Below, one piece after another: positions 6,819-12,909 of a stretch of DNA of 12,909 bases. Each line of letters opens with the position of its first letter. Position 1 is the stretch's first letter. The notes beneath the pieces are model-generated. The model was not told the DNA's origin and did not search any database. It saw nothing but the letters and a program-made list of their open reading frames with translations. The translations under genes and the position numbers were made by a program. Source of the stretch: an uncultured Lachnospiraceae bacterium (GTDB taxonomy: Bacteria > Bacillota > Clostridia > Lachnospirales > Lachnospiraceae); the NCBI GenBank assembly GCA_910587955.1, contig CAJUNN010000044.1, positions 13,450 to 26,358 of the forward strand, read 5' to 3'.

Positions 6819-6844
6819 TTCCAGCATATAGAAGGAGTTAAAAC

Positions 6845-8293
6845 ATGACTGGAACATGGAAATTAAAGGGGGAACGGAAACTGGAGATCCTGTTTGCCGT
6901 ATTTGTGCTGGGGATCTGGGTTTTCTGGGCTTATATCCTGCCTTTTAACGAGGGACCGGACGAGCATATGCGCTCTCTCATTGTAAAATATATAGTCGAG
7001 TACGGGAAGCTTCCTACGGGATACCAGCAGGAGATATTGGATCCTTTGTGGGGCTTTACCTACGGGTTCCGCCCTATTCTTCCCCAGATGGCGGAAGCGC
7101 TCCTGGTGCGGATTGCGCTTGTCTTTACCCGGGATGCCTTTGCCCTGCTTTTTGCCGGCCGGATGGCAAGCGTGCTCTGCGGCCTGGTCTACCTAATCTA
7201 TGTGCGGGGCATTAGCCGCCGCCTGTTTGAGCGCAGAAGCCTTGCATGGCTGTTTACACTGGCGGCCGTCTGCATGCCGGGCGTGAGCTTTTTGTTTACC
7301 TATCTCAACTGCGATTCCATGGCCCTTATGGCTGCGGCCATGATTCTTTATTATTTGATTCGGGGAACGGAGGACGGCTTTTCCATACCGGTCTGCGTAA
7401 AGCTGGCCGTGAGCCTTTCCGTCTGTGTGCTGTCCTATTACAATGCCTACGGCTTCCTTATTACGAGTGTGCTGGTGTTTGCCGGGGTATTTTGGGAACG
7501 GAGAAGACAGGGAGAAACGTGCGGGGCGGAATTTTGGAAAAAAGGATTTTTGATTCTGGGGATTGTGCTGCTGCTGGCGGGCTGGTGGTTTGTGCGCAAT
7601 TATATACTGTATGACGGTGATTTCCTGGGGCTTCGGACCCAGGAGCTCTGTGCGGAACAGTACGCCGCTGACCGGCTGAAGCCCTCCAACCGGCAGACTT
7701 ACCGCAACCTGGGCCTTTCTCTGTGGGATATGCTGGTTCATTCCAACTGGGTATACTGCGTGGCACAGAGCTTTATCGGGGTCCTGGGACCCCTGTGGTA
7801 TATGCTGAATAAGTGGGTATATATTGGTTACGGTTTATTCTTCCTGGCCGGCTGGGCCCAAAGTGCCGTGGAGCTTTTGGGATGGCTTGGGAAAATTTTC
7901 AGAAAGGAGGCGGGAACGGACCGGGCGCGGCTGCTGTGGCATTTGGGGATGCTTACGGCAGTGCTGGTGCCGAATGTTCTGAATTTCTGGTATTCCTATG
8001 CCACAGATTATCAGGCCCAGGGAAGGTACAGTATGCCCATGCTTCTTCCGTTTTTGTACTATACGGTGCAGGGCCTTGGAAATTTCATCTCCATGGCAGA
8101 GCGGAAATGGGGAGAAAAGGCGCACCGTGCTGCCGGATTGGCCGTGCGTTGTCTTTGCGGGGCAATCTGTGCTGTACTGCTTGGGTGCCTGACCCATGTA
8201 ATGTGGCCGGCCTATAAAAACGTGGAAAATAAGATGGACGGGGTGGTGTACACAGAGGAAGAAATCCGGGATCGGTTGAATGGAGTGATATAA
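6845..8293 (+). CDS. DUF2142 / GT-C-like polytopic membrane protein
   Basis: Probable membrane glycosyltransferase-fold protein using a lipid-linked sugar donor; substrate unknown. Seen in 482 aa: about ten or more hydrophobic helices from residue 13 to 452. The first outside loop holds NEGPDEHMR at 35-43, with acidic residues in the position of the GT-C catalytic loop. WFVRNYILYDGDFLG at 248-262 and QAQGRYSMP at 390-398 resemble the conserved blocks of DUF2142 proteins. A charged tail after 455 is cytoplasmic or external. AAGGAG lies before the ATG. It is monocistronic between its own promoter and a terminator, and GC content returns to the chromosomal level. Family membership rests on motif resemblance, not on a search; a plain O-antigen or lipid-linked sugar transferase of another GT-C family is possible. 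Confidence 0.8.
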   Translation: MTGTWKLKGERKLEILFAVFVLGIWVFWAYILPFNEGPDEHMRSLIVKYIVEYGKLPTGYQQEILDPLWGFTYGFRPILPQMAEALLVRIALVFTRDAFALLFAGRMASVLCGLVYLIYVRGISRRLFERRSLAWLFTLAAVCMPGVSFLFTYLNCDSMALMAAAMILYYLIRGTEDGFSIPVCVKLAVSLSVCVLSYYNAYGFLITSVLVFAGVFWERRRQGETCGAEFWKKGFLILGIVLLLAGWWFVRNYILYDGDFLGLRTQELCAEQYAADRLKPSNRQTYRNLGLSLWDMLVHSNWVYCVAQSFIGVLGPLWYMLNKWVYIGYGLFFLAGWAQSAVELLGWLGKIFRKEAGTDRARLLWHLGMLTAVLVPNVLNFWYSYATDYQAQGRYSMPMLLPFLYYTVQGLGNFISMAERKWGEKAHRAAGLAVRCLCGAICAVLLGCLTHVMWPAYKNVENKMDGVVYTEEEIRDRLNGVI

Positions 8294-8310
8294 CCCCCCT
8301 AAATGGGAGG

Positions 8311-8345
8311 ATGCCTGGCAGCTGCTCTGCCAGGCATTTATTATG
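8311..8345 (+). terminator. terminator after the DUF2142-like gene
   Basis: ATGCCTGGCA (8311-8320) and TGCCAGGCAT (8328-8337) form a perfect ten-bp stem with a seven-base loop, followed by TTATTATG. The T tract is short, so termination may be incomplete. Confidence 0.7.
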
Positions 8346-8556
8346 AAAAAGTTTATTCAAAAAATAGTAATTGCTTACTAGGGGCTTCTGTTTTGTTTTT
8401 GCTTTATCTTATGGTCTTATTATATGGAAGAGAAATGAATGGATTATGTAAATCAATTTAACGTTTTTTGAAAGATATATGAATAAAATGTGAACAAGCG
8501 GCCGGAGCAGAAGCGGATACGCCATTTCCGGGAAAACAGAGGAAATACCTACATAT

Positions 8557-8595
8557 TTTACATGAATTTTACAAATACTGCGATTGTATTTTACA
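8557..8595 (+). promoter_or_regulatory. PHO box-like 11-bp-phased repeats
   Basis: TTTACA occurs at 8557, 8568 and 8590. The first two are 11 bases apart, and the third is 22 bases on (exactly two periods); the intervening 8579 position reads TGCGAT and is degenerate. PhoP boxes in Firmicutes are TT(A/T/C)ACA-type hexamers repeated with an 11-base period. It sits 50-90 bases before the cotransporter start, in front of an operon that encodes its own PhoR/PhoP. A weak TACGCT at 8605-8610 could be the -10. Confidence 0.65.
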
Positions 8596-8644
8596 TGAAA
8601 CGGATACGCTTAAGAAAAAAATGTGATGCAGTTGGAGGATAAAA

Positions 8645-10303
8645 ATGGAACATGTGGAGATGCTGTTTCAATTTGCGGGCGGTCTGGGAATGTTTTTGTA
8701 CGGAATGAATGTAATGGCGGACGGCCTGCAGAAATCTGCAGGCGGCCGGATGAAAAATCTGCTGGGTGTTCTCACCAGGAACCGGTTTCTTGGAATCCTG
8801 GTGGGTGCTGCGGTGACGGCCCTGATTCAGAGCAGCTCTGCAGCCACGGTAATGGTAGTGGGATTTGTCAATGCGGGGATCCTGAATTTGACCCAGGCAG
8901 TGGGCGTGATTATGGGTGCCAATATCGGTACGACTGTTACGGCGTGGATTGTGTCCATGAGCGAGTGGGGAAGTGTGCTGAAGCCGGAATTTTTTGCGCC
9001 CCTGCTTATTGGAATTGGAGCATTTCTTATGCTGTCCGGGAAAAAAGAAAAGACCGGCGAATGGAGTGAGATTTTGATCGGTTTCGGAATCTTGTTCATC
9101 GGCCTGAGCTTTATGTCAGGTGCAGTTACGCCTTACCGGGATGCTCCGATCTTTGCAGAAGCTTTCCGTATCCTGGGCGGCAATCCTGTCCTGGGAATTT
9201 TAACAGGACTGGCAGTTACGGCCCTGATTCAGAGCTCTTCGGCTTCCGTGGGAATTTTACAGACCCTGGCGCAGAACGGTGTAGTGACCTGGAGCTCCGC
9301 TGTCTATATTACCCTGGGGCAGAATATCGGCACCTGTGTGACGGCGCTTCTTTCCAGCCTGGGAGCCCAGCGGACGGCCAAACGGGCGGCGGTGATTCAT
9401 CTGCTCTTCAACGTAATGGGGGCAGTTGTCTTCGGGGTATTTATGTTCGGTGTTTTTTCTTTTCATCAGGCGCTTGGAAAAACCGGAATCAGCAGCGTGG
9501 GGATTTCCGTATTCCACACCATTTTTAATATAACGAATACACTGCTGCTTTATCCCCTGGCCGGCTGGCTGGTACACCTGTCCGACGTGCTGGTAAAGGG
9601 GGCGGATGTGCCGGAAGAAAAAGAAACATACGCACTGCCCCATCTGGATGAGCGTATCCTGGAGACCCCTTCCTTTGCGGTGGAAAGCGCGGTGAAGGAA
9701 GCAGTCCGCATGGGAGAGCTTTCCCTGCGCCATGCGGAAATGGCTTTTGAGGCTGTGAGGACGGGAAACCGGACACGTGTTGACAAAGCATTCCAGATAG
9801 AAGAAACTATGAATGAGTATGAGAGGCAGATGGTAGAGTACCTGGCGAAAATCAGCCGGATTTCCCTGACGGATCAGCAGCGCCAGGTGGTGGGAAATCT
9901 AATTTATACGGTCAATGATGTGGAGCGCATGAGCGATCACTGCGACAATATTGCAGAACTGGCGGAGGAGATGATACAGAAAGGGCTCTCTTTTTCCATG
10001 GAGGCAGCCCGGGGGTTTGACGAGATCGCTTCCCTGACCTTGGATGTAATGAAGGCGGCTGTTCTGGCCCGTCAGACAGAACGGATGGCCTATGTGCAGC
10101 AGGCGGTGCAGCTGGAGGACGAGATTGATGAGCTGGAAGAAGAACTGCGGACCGAACATATGGACCGCCTGTCCAGAAACCAGTGTTCTGCGGCAAAAGG
10201 CGTGGTCTTTCTGGATATGCTCAGCAATATGGAGCGGATTTCCGATCATGCAAATAACATTGCCGGATACGTGGCGGATGAGAGAGAGGAGTGGGACGAT
10301 TGA
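8645..10303 (+). CDS. Na+/phosphate cotransporter with PhoU-like C-terminal domain
   Basis: Sodium-coupled phosphate symporter of the NptA/YjbB type in the cytoplasmic membrane. Seen in 552 aa: two internal repeats of the PNaS family, each with the QSSSA signature (62-66 and 196-200) followed by an N-I-G-T block (GANIGTTVTA at 91-100 and GQNIGTCVTA at 225-234). Hydrophobic helices run to about 310. The cytoplasmic tail about 345-545 is a PhoU-like helical domain with repeated metal-site motifs DVERMSDHCDNI (425-436) and NMERISDHANNI (528-539). GGAGG lies seven bases before the ATG. It is first in an operon with the sensor kinase and regulator, and its stop overlaps the kinase start by four bases. 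The PHO box upstream suggests induction under phosphate limitation. The PhoU-like tail could sense or signal phosphate state to PhoR; that is inference. Confidence 0.95.
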   Translation: MEHVEMLFQFAGGLGMFLYGMNVMADGLQKSAGGRMKNLLGVLTRNRFLGILVGAAVTALIQSSSAATVMVVGFVNAGILNLTQAVGVIMGANIGTTVTAWIVSMSEWGSVLKPEFFAPLLIGIGAFLMLSGKKEKTGEWSEILIGFGILFIGLSFMSGAVTPYRDAPIFAEAFRILGGNPVLGILTGLAVTALIQSSSASVGILQTLAQNGVVTWSSAVYITLGQNIGTCVTALLSSLGAQRTAKRAAVIHLLFNVMGAVVFGVFMFGVFSFHQALGKTGISSVGISVFHTIFNITNTLLLYPLAGWLVHLSDVLVKGADVPEEKETYALPHLDERILETPSFAVESAVKEAVRMGELSLRHAEMAFEAVRTGNRTRVDKAFQIEETMNEYERQMVEYLAKISRISLTDQQRQVVGNLIYTVNDVERMSDHCDNIAELAEEMIQKGLSFSMEAARGFDEIASLTLDVMKAAVLARQTERMAYVQQAVQLEDEIDELEEELRTEHMDRLSRNQCSAAKGVVFLDMLSNMERISDHANNIAGYVADEREEWDD

Positions 10304-11562
10304 AGCGGAAATTTTTGATTGGGTATGCGGTGGCGGCTGCCGTATCTCTTCTGGCCTTTGCGTATGCCTTCTGGAGCAATGGATTTGCCTATCTGGAGGA
10401 ACGGAGCGAATCGGGATACCTGGCCCAGGCGGAGCTTTTGGGTGAGCTTTTCCTGGCGGAGAATACGGCTGCAAAGGGGAATTTTTCGGAGTTTGCGCAG
10501 CTCCAGGGGGAGAAGCGGCATATGCGTATTACCATTATAGACGAGGAGGGAGACGTACTGGGAGAATCTGCAGAGGCAGGACAGCTGATGGACAATCATC
10601 TGGATCGGGAGGAAGTTTTGAAGGCTCTTTCCGGGGAGAGCAACAGTGTAATCCGACGCTCCGCCACTTTTGGAATGGATTACTGCTACTCTGCGGTTCC
10701 GGTAAAGGCAGACGGCTTCCGGGGAGTAATACGGACGGCCGTTCCCATGGAGGAGCTGCGTAATATGAACGACGAGTTTTTCCGCTCTACCGTTCTGACA
10801 GCAGCGATTCTTTTGCTTTTGGTACTTTCTCTTTCCATGTATTTCCGGAGATATGTATCTGCCATGAAGAAAGTGGAGGCCATGCGCCGGGAATTTGTCT
10901 CCAATGTGACCCATGAACTGAAAACGCCTCTGACTTCTATCCGGGGCTTTGTGGAGACACTGAAAGAAGGGGCGCTTAACGACCCGGACTGTGCCCGGAG
11001 GTTTCTGGATATTATTGAAATAGAGACGGAACGTCTGGGCCGTTTGATTGACGATATCCTGCTGCTCTCCGAGATCGAGAACGGAGGGGAGACGGCACAG
11101 GAATTTTGTGATGTAAACGAAGTCATAAGGGAAGTGGAAACTTTGATGGAACCCCGGGTGAAGGAGCATGTGCGCCTGATTTTTAAGCCGGATCCTGCGG
11201 TGCCGCCCTACCGCTGCAGCAGGGACCGGATGAAACAGCTCTTGATTAACCTGGTGGACAATGCTTTGAAGGCTACGGAATTCGGGGCTGTTATCATCAC
11301 CTGCCAGAGGATTTCCGGCTGTCTGGTCCTGCGGATTTCCGACACGGGAATCGGCATGGAGGAAGAGCAGACAGAGCGCATTTTTGAGCGGTTCTACCGG
11401 GTAGATAAGGGGCGCTCCCGGGCGCAGGGGGGCACGGGACTGGGGCTTTCCATTGTAAAGCACATTGCGGAGCTGTACAATGGGACCATACAGGTGAGCA
11501 GCCGGCCGGGAGAAGGGACAGAGTTTACGGTAACGCTGCCGTATACCAGGGAAGGACAGTAA
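10300..11562 (+). CDS. phoR: PhoR-like sensor histidine kinase
   Basis: Membrane sensor kinase that phosphorylates the adjacent response regulator. The start is taken as TTG at 10300: AGAGGAG lies eight bases upstream and TTGA overlaps the transporter's stop. A GTG at 10291 in frame would overlap that ribosome binding site, so is less likely. Of 420 aa: TM1 about 5-24; external sensing region about 25-160; TM2 about 163-182; a short linker without a clear HAMP or PAS domain; H-box FVSNVTHELKTPL with phospho-acceptor His205; N-box NLVDNALKA near 317-325; G1 DTGIGM near 348-353; F-box ERIFERFYR near 359-367; G2 GGTGLGLSI near 377-385. All catalytic boxes are intact. Context with a phosphate symporter and an OmpR-family regulator supports the PhoR call; another sensory role is possible. 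Confidence 0.9.
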   Translation: MKRKFLIGYAVAAAVSLLAFAYAFWSNGFAYLEERSESGYLAQAELLGELFLAENTAAKGNFSEFAQLQGEKRHMRITIIDEEGDVLGESAEAGQLMDNHLDREEVLKALSGESNSVIRRSATFGMDYCYSAVPVKADGFRGVIRTAVPMEELRNMNDEFFRSTVLTAAILLLLVLSLSMYFRRYVSAMKKVEAMRREFVSNVTHELKTPLTSIRGFVETLKEGALNDPDCARRFLDIIEIETERLGRLIDDILLLSEIENGGETAQEFCDVNEVIREVETLMEPRVKEHVRLIFKPDPAVPPYRCSRDRMKQLLINLVDNALKATEFGAVIITCQRISGCLVLRISDTGIGMEEEQTERIFERFYRVDKGRSRAQGGTGLGLSIVKHIAELYNGTIQVSSRPGEGTEFTVTLPYTREGQ

Positions 11563-11581
11563 AAAGGCGGAGGAGGAAAAA

Positions 11582-12283
11582 ATGCCGGAAAAACAGACCA
11601 TATTAGTTATTGATGATGAGGCGCATATCCTGGAGCTTCTGGAGTACAATCTGGTAAAGAACGGATACGGCGTTCTGCGGGCAGATACGGGGGAGATGGG
11701 ACTGGAGCTTTTGAAATGCAGGAAGGCGGACCTGGTGCTCCTGGATTATATGCTGCCGGGGATGGACGGGATGGAGGTGCTGCGCAGAATCCGGACGGAT
11801 CCGGAGTTTATATCTGTGCCGGTTATGATGCTGACAGCCAAAGGGGAAGAGACAGATAAGGTGCTGGGCCTGGAGATGGGAGCGGACGACTATCTGACCA
11901 AGCCTTTTGGCATAAGGGAACTTTTGGCGCGGGTGAAAGCCCTGCTGCGCCGGAGTGCGCCGGAGCAAAAAGGGAGGCAGACGGAGGAGATTCTGCGTAT
12001 CGGAAGTCTGGTGATTGACTGCGGAGCCAGGGAGGTGACTTGTGATGGAGAGACGGTAGAATTGTCCAGGAAAGAGTTTGATCTTCTGGCCCTGACGGCC
12101 CGCCACAGAAACCGGGTGTTTACCAGGGAGCAGCTTCTGGAGCAGATCTGGGGGTATGAGTATTCCGGAGAAACCCGAACGGTAGACGTGCATGTGCGGG
12201 GGCTGCGCAGGAAGCTGGAGCCGGATCCGGAGCATCCCCGGTATCTTCGGACCGTCCGGGGGGTGGGGTATAAGTTTGTGTAG
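11582..12283 (+). CDS. phoP: PhoP-like OmpR-family response regulator
   Basis: DNA-binding response regulator partnered with the upstream kinase. Seen in 233 aa: receiver domain 5-123 with acidic pocket Asp11/Asp12, phospho-acceptor Asp55 in VLLDYMLPG, Thr85 and Lys107 in YLTKPFG; winged-helix domain about 135-233 with RTVDVHVRGLRRKL at 199-212 and the C-terminal wing TVRGVGYKFV. All phosphorylation residues are present. GGAGGAGG lies five bases before the ATG, 19 bases after the kinase stop. It probably binds the PHO box-like repeats at 8557-8595 and so controls its own operon. Gene order (transporter, kinase, regulator) differs from the more common regulator-kinase order. No ordinary terminator follows; the repeat structure begins four bases after the stop. 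Confidence 0.93.
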   Translation: MPEKQTILVIDDEAHILELLEYNLVKNGYGVLRADTGEMGLELLKCRKADLVLLDYMLPGMDGMEVLRRIRTDPEFISVPVMMLTAKGEETDKVLGLEMGADDYLTKPFGIRELLARVKALLRRSAPEQKGRQTEEILRIGSLVIDCGAREVTCDGETVELSRKEFDLLALTARHRNRVFTREQLLEQIWGYEYSGETRTVDVHVRGLRRKLEPDPEHPRYLRTVRGVGYKFV

Positions 12284-12287
12284 ATTT

Positions 12288-12323
12288 GTATACCTTAACG
12301 GACAGTCCGAAGGACTTGTCATA
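12288..12323 (+). repeat. 36-bp outer inverted repeat, left arm
   Basis: Perfect reverse complement of 12855-12890. Starts GTATACCTTAACGG and contains its own small hairpin GACAGTCC / GGAC(T)TGTC with a GAA loop. Fused on its right to the 20-bp repeat at 12320-12339. Confidence 0.9.
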
Positions 12324-12339
12324 CGGGGTACCCGTAGGG
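12320..12339 (+). repeat. 20-bp repeat, left copy
   Basis: Begins CATACGGGGTACCCG and carries an ACGGG-GTA-CCCGT hairpin. Its reverse complement is 12890-12909. On the left it lies inside the outer arms; on the right outside, so the two components alternate as if from a tandem array of about 51-bp units. Confidence 0.85.
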
Positions 12340-12354
12340 CATATAAAAGCGGAC

Positions 12355-12536
12355 GCGGCCAAAACCGGGCAAGTTCCCCGGCAAACGGGGTAAAAACTCC
12401 GGCGAGCTAACTCTTAAGACGCACTAAGCTCATCAGCAATGGCTTCTTCGCTAAGTGCTTTCTAAAGAGTGGATCTCACCTGCGTTTCTAAGCACCCCTG
12501 AATTGTTTGCCGGGGAACTTGCCCGGTTTTGGCCGC
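12355..12536 (+). repeat. hairpin module 1
   Basis: A perfect 32-bp basal stem (12355-12386 with 12505-12536), then inner pairs GGGGT (12387-12391) / ACCCC (12494-12498) and AAAAAC / GTTTCT with one mismatch, enclosing the 75-bp apical segment 12403-12477. That segment itself folds: CTCTT/AAGAG, GCACTAAGC/GCTAAGTGC with one mismatch, and an AGC-AATG-GCT tip. It can form one long hairpin of about 180 bases in RNA or single-stranded DNA. Confidence 0.85.
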
Positions 12537-12591
12537 TGTCATCTGTTATATCCGAAAGCTACTATAACCGCCAGCCGAAAGGGAGGACGAA

Positions 12592-12614
12592 CTCCTCCAA
12601 ACAATTTGGAGGAG
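12592..12614 (+). other. central hairpin with competing partner
   Basis: CTCCTCCAAA (12592-12601) and TTTGGAGGAG (12605-12614) pair perfectly around CAA. Upstream GGAGGA (12582-12587) can instead pair with TCCTCC (12593-12598), giving mutually exclusive folds. A separate hairpin GTTATA/TATAAC (12545-12568) lies to the left. No T tract follows, so it is not a standard terminator. Confidence 0.6.
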
Positions 12615-12665
12615 GGAACCTTGCCCCTTCCTGCTGACAGTTACAAAAGGTATCATACACCAGCA

Positions 12666-12846
12666 GCTGTCAGGTCAGGGAAAGGCCCCGGAAAACAATT
12701 TAGGGGTTGTTAAGAGACGGAGGCGAGATCCGCTCTTTAGAAAGCACTTAGCGAAGAAGCCATTGCTGATGAGCTTAGTGCGTCTTAAGAGTTAGCTCGG
12801 CGCAGTCTCTACCCCGTTTTCCGGGGCCTTTCCCTGACCTGACAGC
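12666..12846 (-). repeat. hairpin module 2 (mirror of module 1)
   Basis: A perfect 31-bp basal stem (12666-12696 with 12816-12846), inner pairs AGGGGT / ACCCC and AGAGAC / GTCTCT, and an apical segment 12725-12799 that is the reverse complement of 12403-12477 with one mismatch (12732). The basal stem sequence differs greatly from that of module 1 except for the inner CCCCGG-AAAC part, yet is perfectly self-complementary. Confidence 0.85.
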
Positions 12847-12854
12847 GTCCGGAT

Positions 12855-12890
12855 TATGACAAGTCCTTCGGACTGTCCGTTAAGGTATAC
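12855..12890 (-). repeat. 36-bp outer inverted repeat, right arm
   Basis: Exact reverse complement of 12288-12323, separated from module 2 by eight bases; followed at once by the inverted 20-bp repeat 12890-12909. Confidence 0.9.
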
Positions 12891-12909
12891 CCTACGGGTA
12901 CCCCGTATG

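Larger units (their letters stand above)
8294..8644 (+). other. 351-base AT-rich control region
   Basis: No gene here. It holds the terminator at 8311-8345, a perfect palindrome TAGTAA-TTGC-TTACTA at 8365-8380 of unknown role, a very AT-rich stretch to about 8490, and the PHO box-like repeats at 8557-8595 just ahead of the phosphate operon. I could not settle on a convincing -10/-35 pair near the PHO box, as expected for an activator-dependent promoter. Confidence 0.6.
12288..12909. repeat. compound inverted-repeat element, reaching the window edge
   Basis: Gene-free region of 626 bases, beginning directly after phoP. Order: a 36-bp arm (12288-12323), a 20-bp repeat (12320-12339), hairpin module 1 (12355-12536), a structured centre (12537-12665), mirrored hairpin module 2 (12666-12846), the exact inverted copy of the 36-bp arm (12855-12890), and an inverted copy of the 20-bp repeat (12890-12909). 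The last touches the window end, so the element may continue. Short ORFs inside are not coding: no ribosome binding sites, and they read across the stems. I do not recognise the family. Confidence 0.85.

Noticed and set aside
8365..8380. 16-bp palindrome as a terminator
   Set aside because: The stem is only six AT-rich base pairs, too weak for termination; left as an unexplained palindrome.
8623..9069. 148-codon frame overlapping the start of the phosphate cotransporter
   Set aside because: It is a shifted reading of the transporter gene; the Cys/Gly-rich product has no domain and the transporter frame holds the QSSSA signature.
10246..11649. 467-codon open frame on the - strand
   Set aside because: It lies opposite the kinase gene, which has every histidine-kinase motif and a ribosome binding site; the - strand frame has no recognisable domain and is a shadow of GC-rich coding.
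12192..12713. Short open frames of 60-72 codons within the repeat element
   Set aside because: They run through inverted-repeat stems, lack ribosome binding sites and give low-complexity products.
12288..12890. Invertible promoter or retron
   Set aside because: The outer inverted repeats could suit an inverton, but no promoter inside or recombinase gene is seen. Retrons need a reverse transcriptase, and none is in the window. Both remain open only if the sequence beyond 12909 supplies such a gene.
12288..12890. Assembly fold-back artefact
   Set aside because: A fold-back would make both arms identical throughout. Here the stems differ between modules while remaining perfectly self-paired.
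12288..12909. CRISPR array
   Set aside because: The repeats are few, inverted, of different lengths and not separated by uniform spacers; no cas gene is visible.

Overview
The window looks like a chromosomal segment from a Gram-positive Clostridia bacterium, most probably a Lachnospiraceae-type gut anaerobe. Support: consistent AGGAGG-type ribosome binding sites, HPr kinase next to a ROK glucokinase, a PhoR/PhoP pair of Firmicutes type, and fairly GC-rich, Gly/Glu-rich coding style. A block around 5.1-6.7 kb is visibly more AT-rich and carries a phage-defence toxin-antitoxin pair, so it is probably acquired. Species cannot be named from sequence reading alone.

Layout. 58-1950 (+): hprK and a ROK-family glucokinase, a tight carbon-control pair. 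1951-2233: a strong promoter followed about 65 bases later by an intrinsic terminator with no convincing ORF between them, a candidate small RNA. 2234-3193 (-): an unrecognised 319-aa soluble protein. 3340-4584 (-): a two-gene operon of a membrane-anchored, coiled-coil, M23/LytM-like protein lacking the zinc ligands and a bactofilin. 4677-5046 (-): an XRE-type regulator whose start is separated from its body by a one-base frameshift in a run of seven A. 5114-6608 (-): AbiEii/AbiEi type IV toxin-antitoxin operon with a recognisable promoter and an inverted-repeat operator, followed upstream by an orphan leftward terminator-like hairpin. 6845-8293 (+): a DUF2142/GT-C-like polytopic membrane protein. 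8645-12283 (+): a Na+/phosphate cotransporter with a PhoU-like tail, then a PhoR-like kinase and a PhoP-like regulator, preceded by an 11-bp-phased TTTACA array that looks like a PHO box. 12284-12909: no gene, but a remarkable compound inverted-repeat structure.

How the parts work together. HprK and glucokinase connect sugar phosphorylation with catabolite control. The M23-like/bactofilin pair is a familiar cell-shape or wall-patterning module. The cotransporter-PhoR-PhoP operon forms a self-contained phosphate uptake and sensing circuit, with the PHO box suggesting feedback by its own regulator.

The most unusual region is 12288-12909. Two approximately 180-base hairpin modules lie in mirror orientation. 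Their 75-bp apical segments match 74/75 as inverted copies, while their 31-32-bp basal stems have different sequences but each keeps a perfect complementary partner. The pair is enclosed by 36-bp inverted repeats and a further 20-bp repeat that reaches the window edge. This compensatory divergence suggests conserved base pairing rather than a simple duplication; I do not recognise the family.
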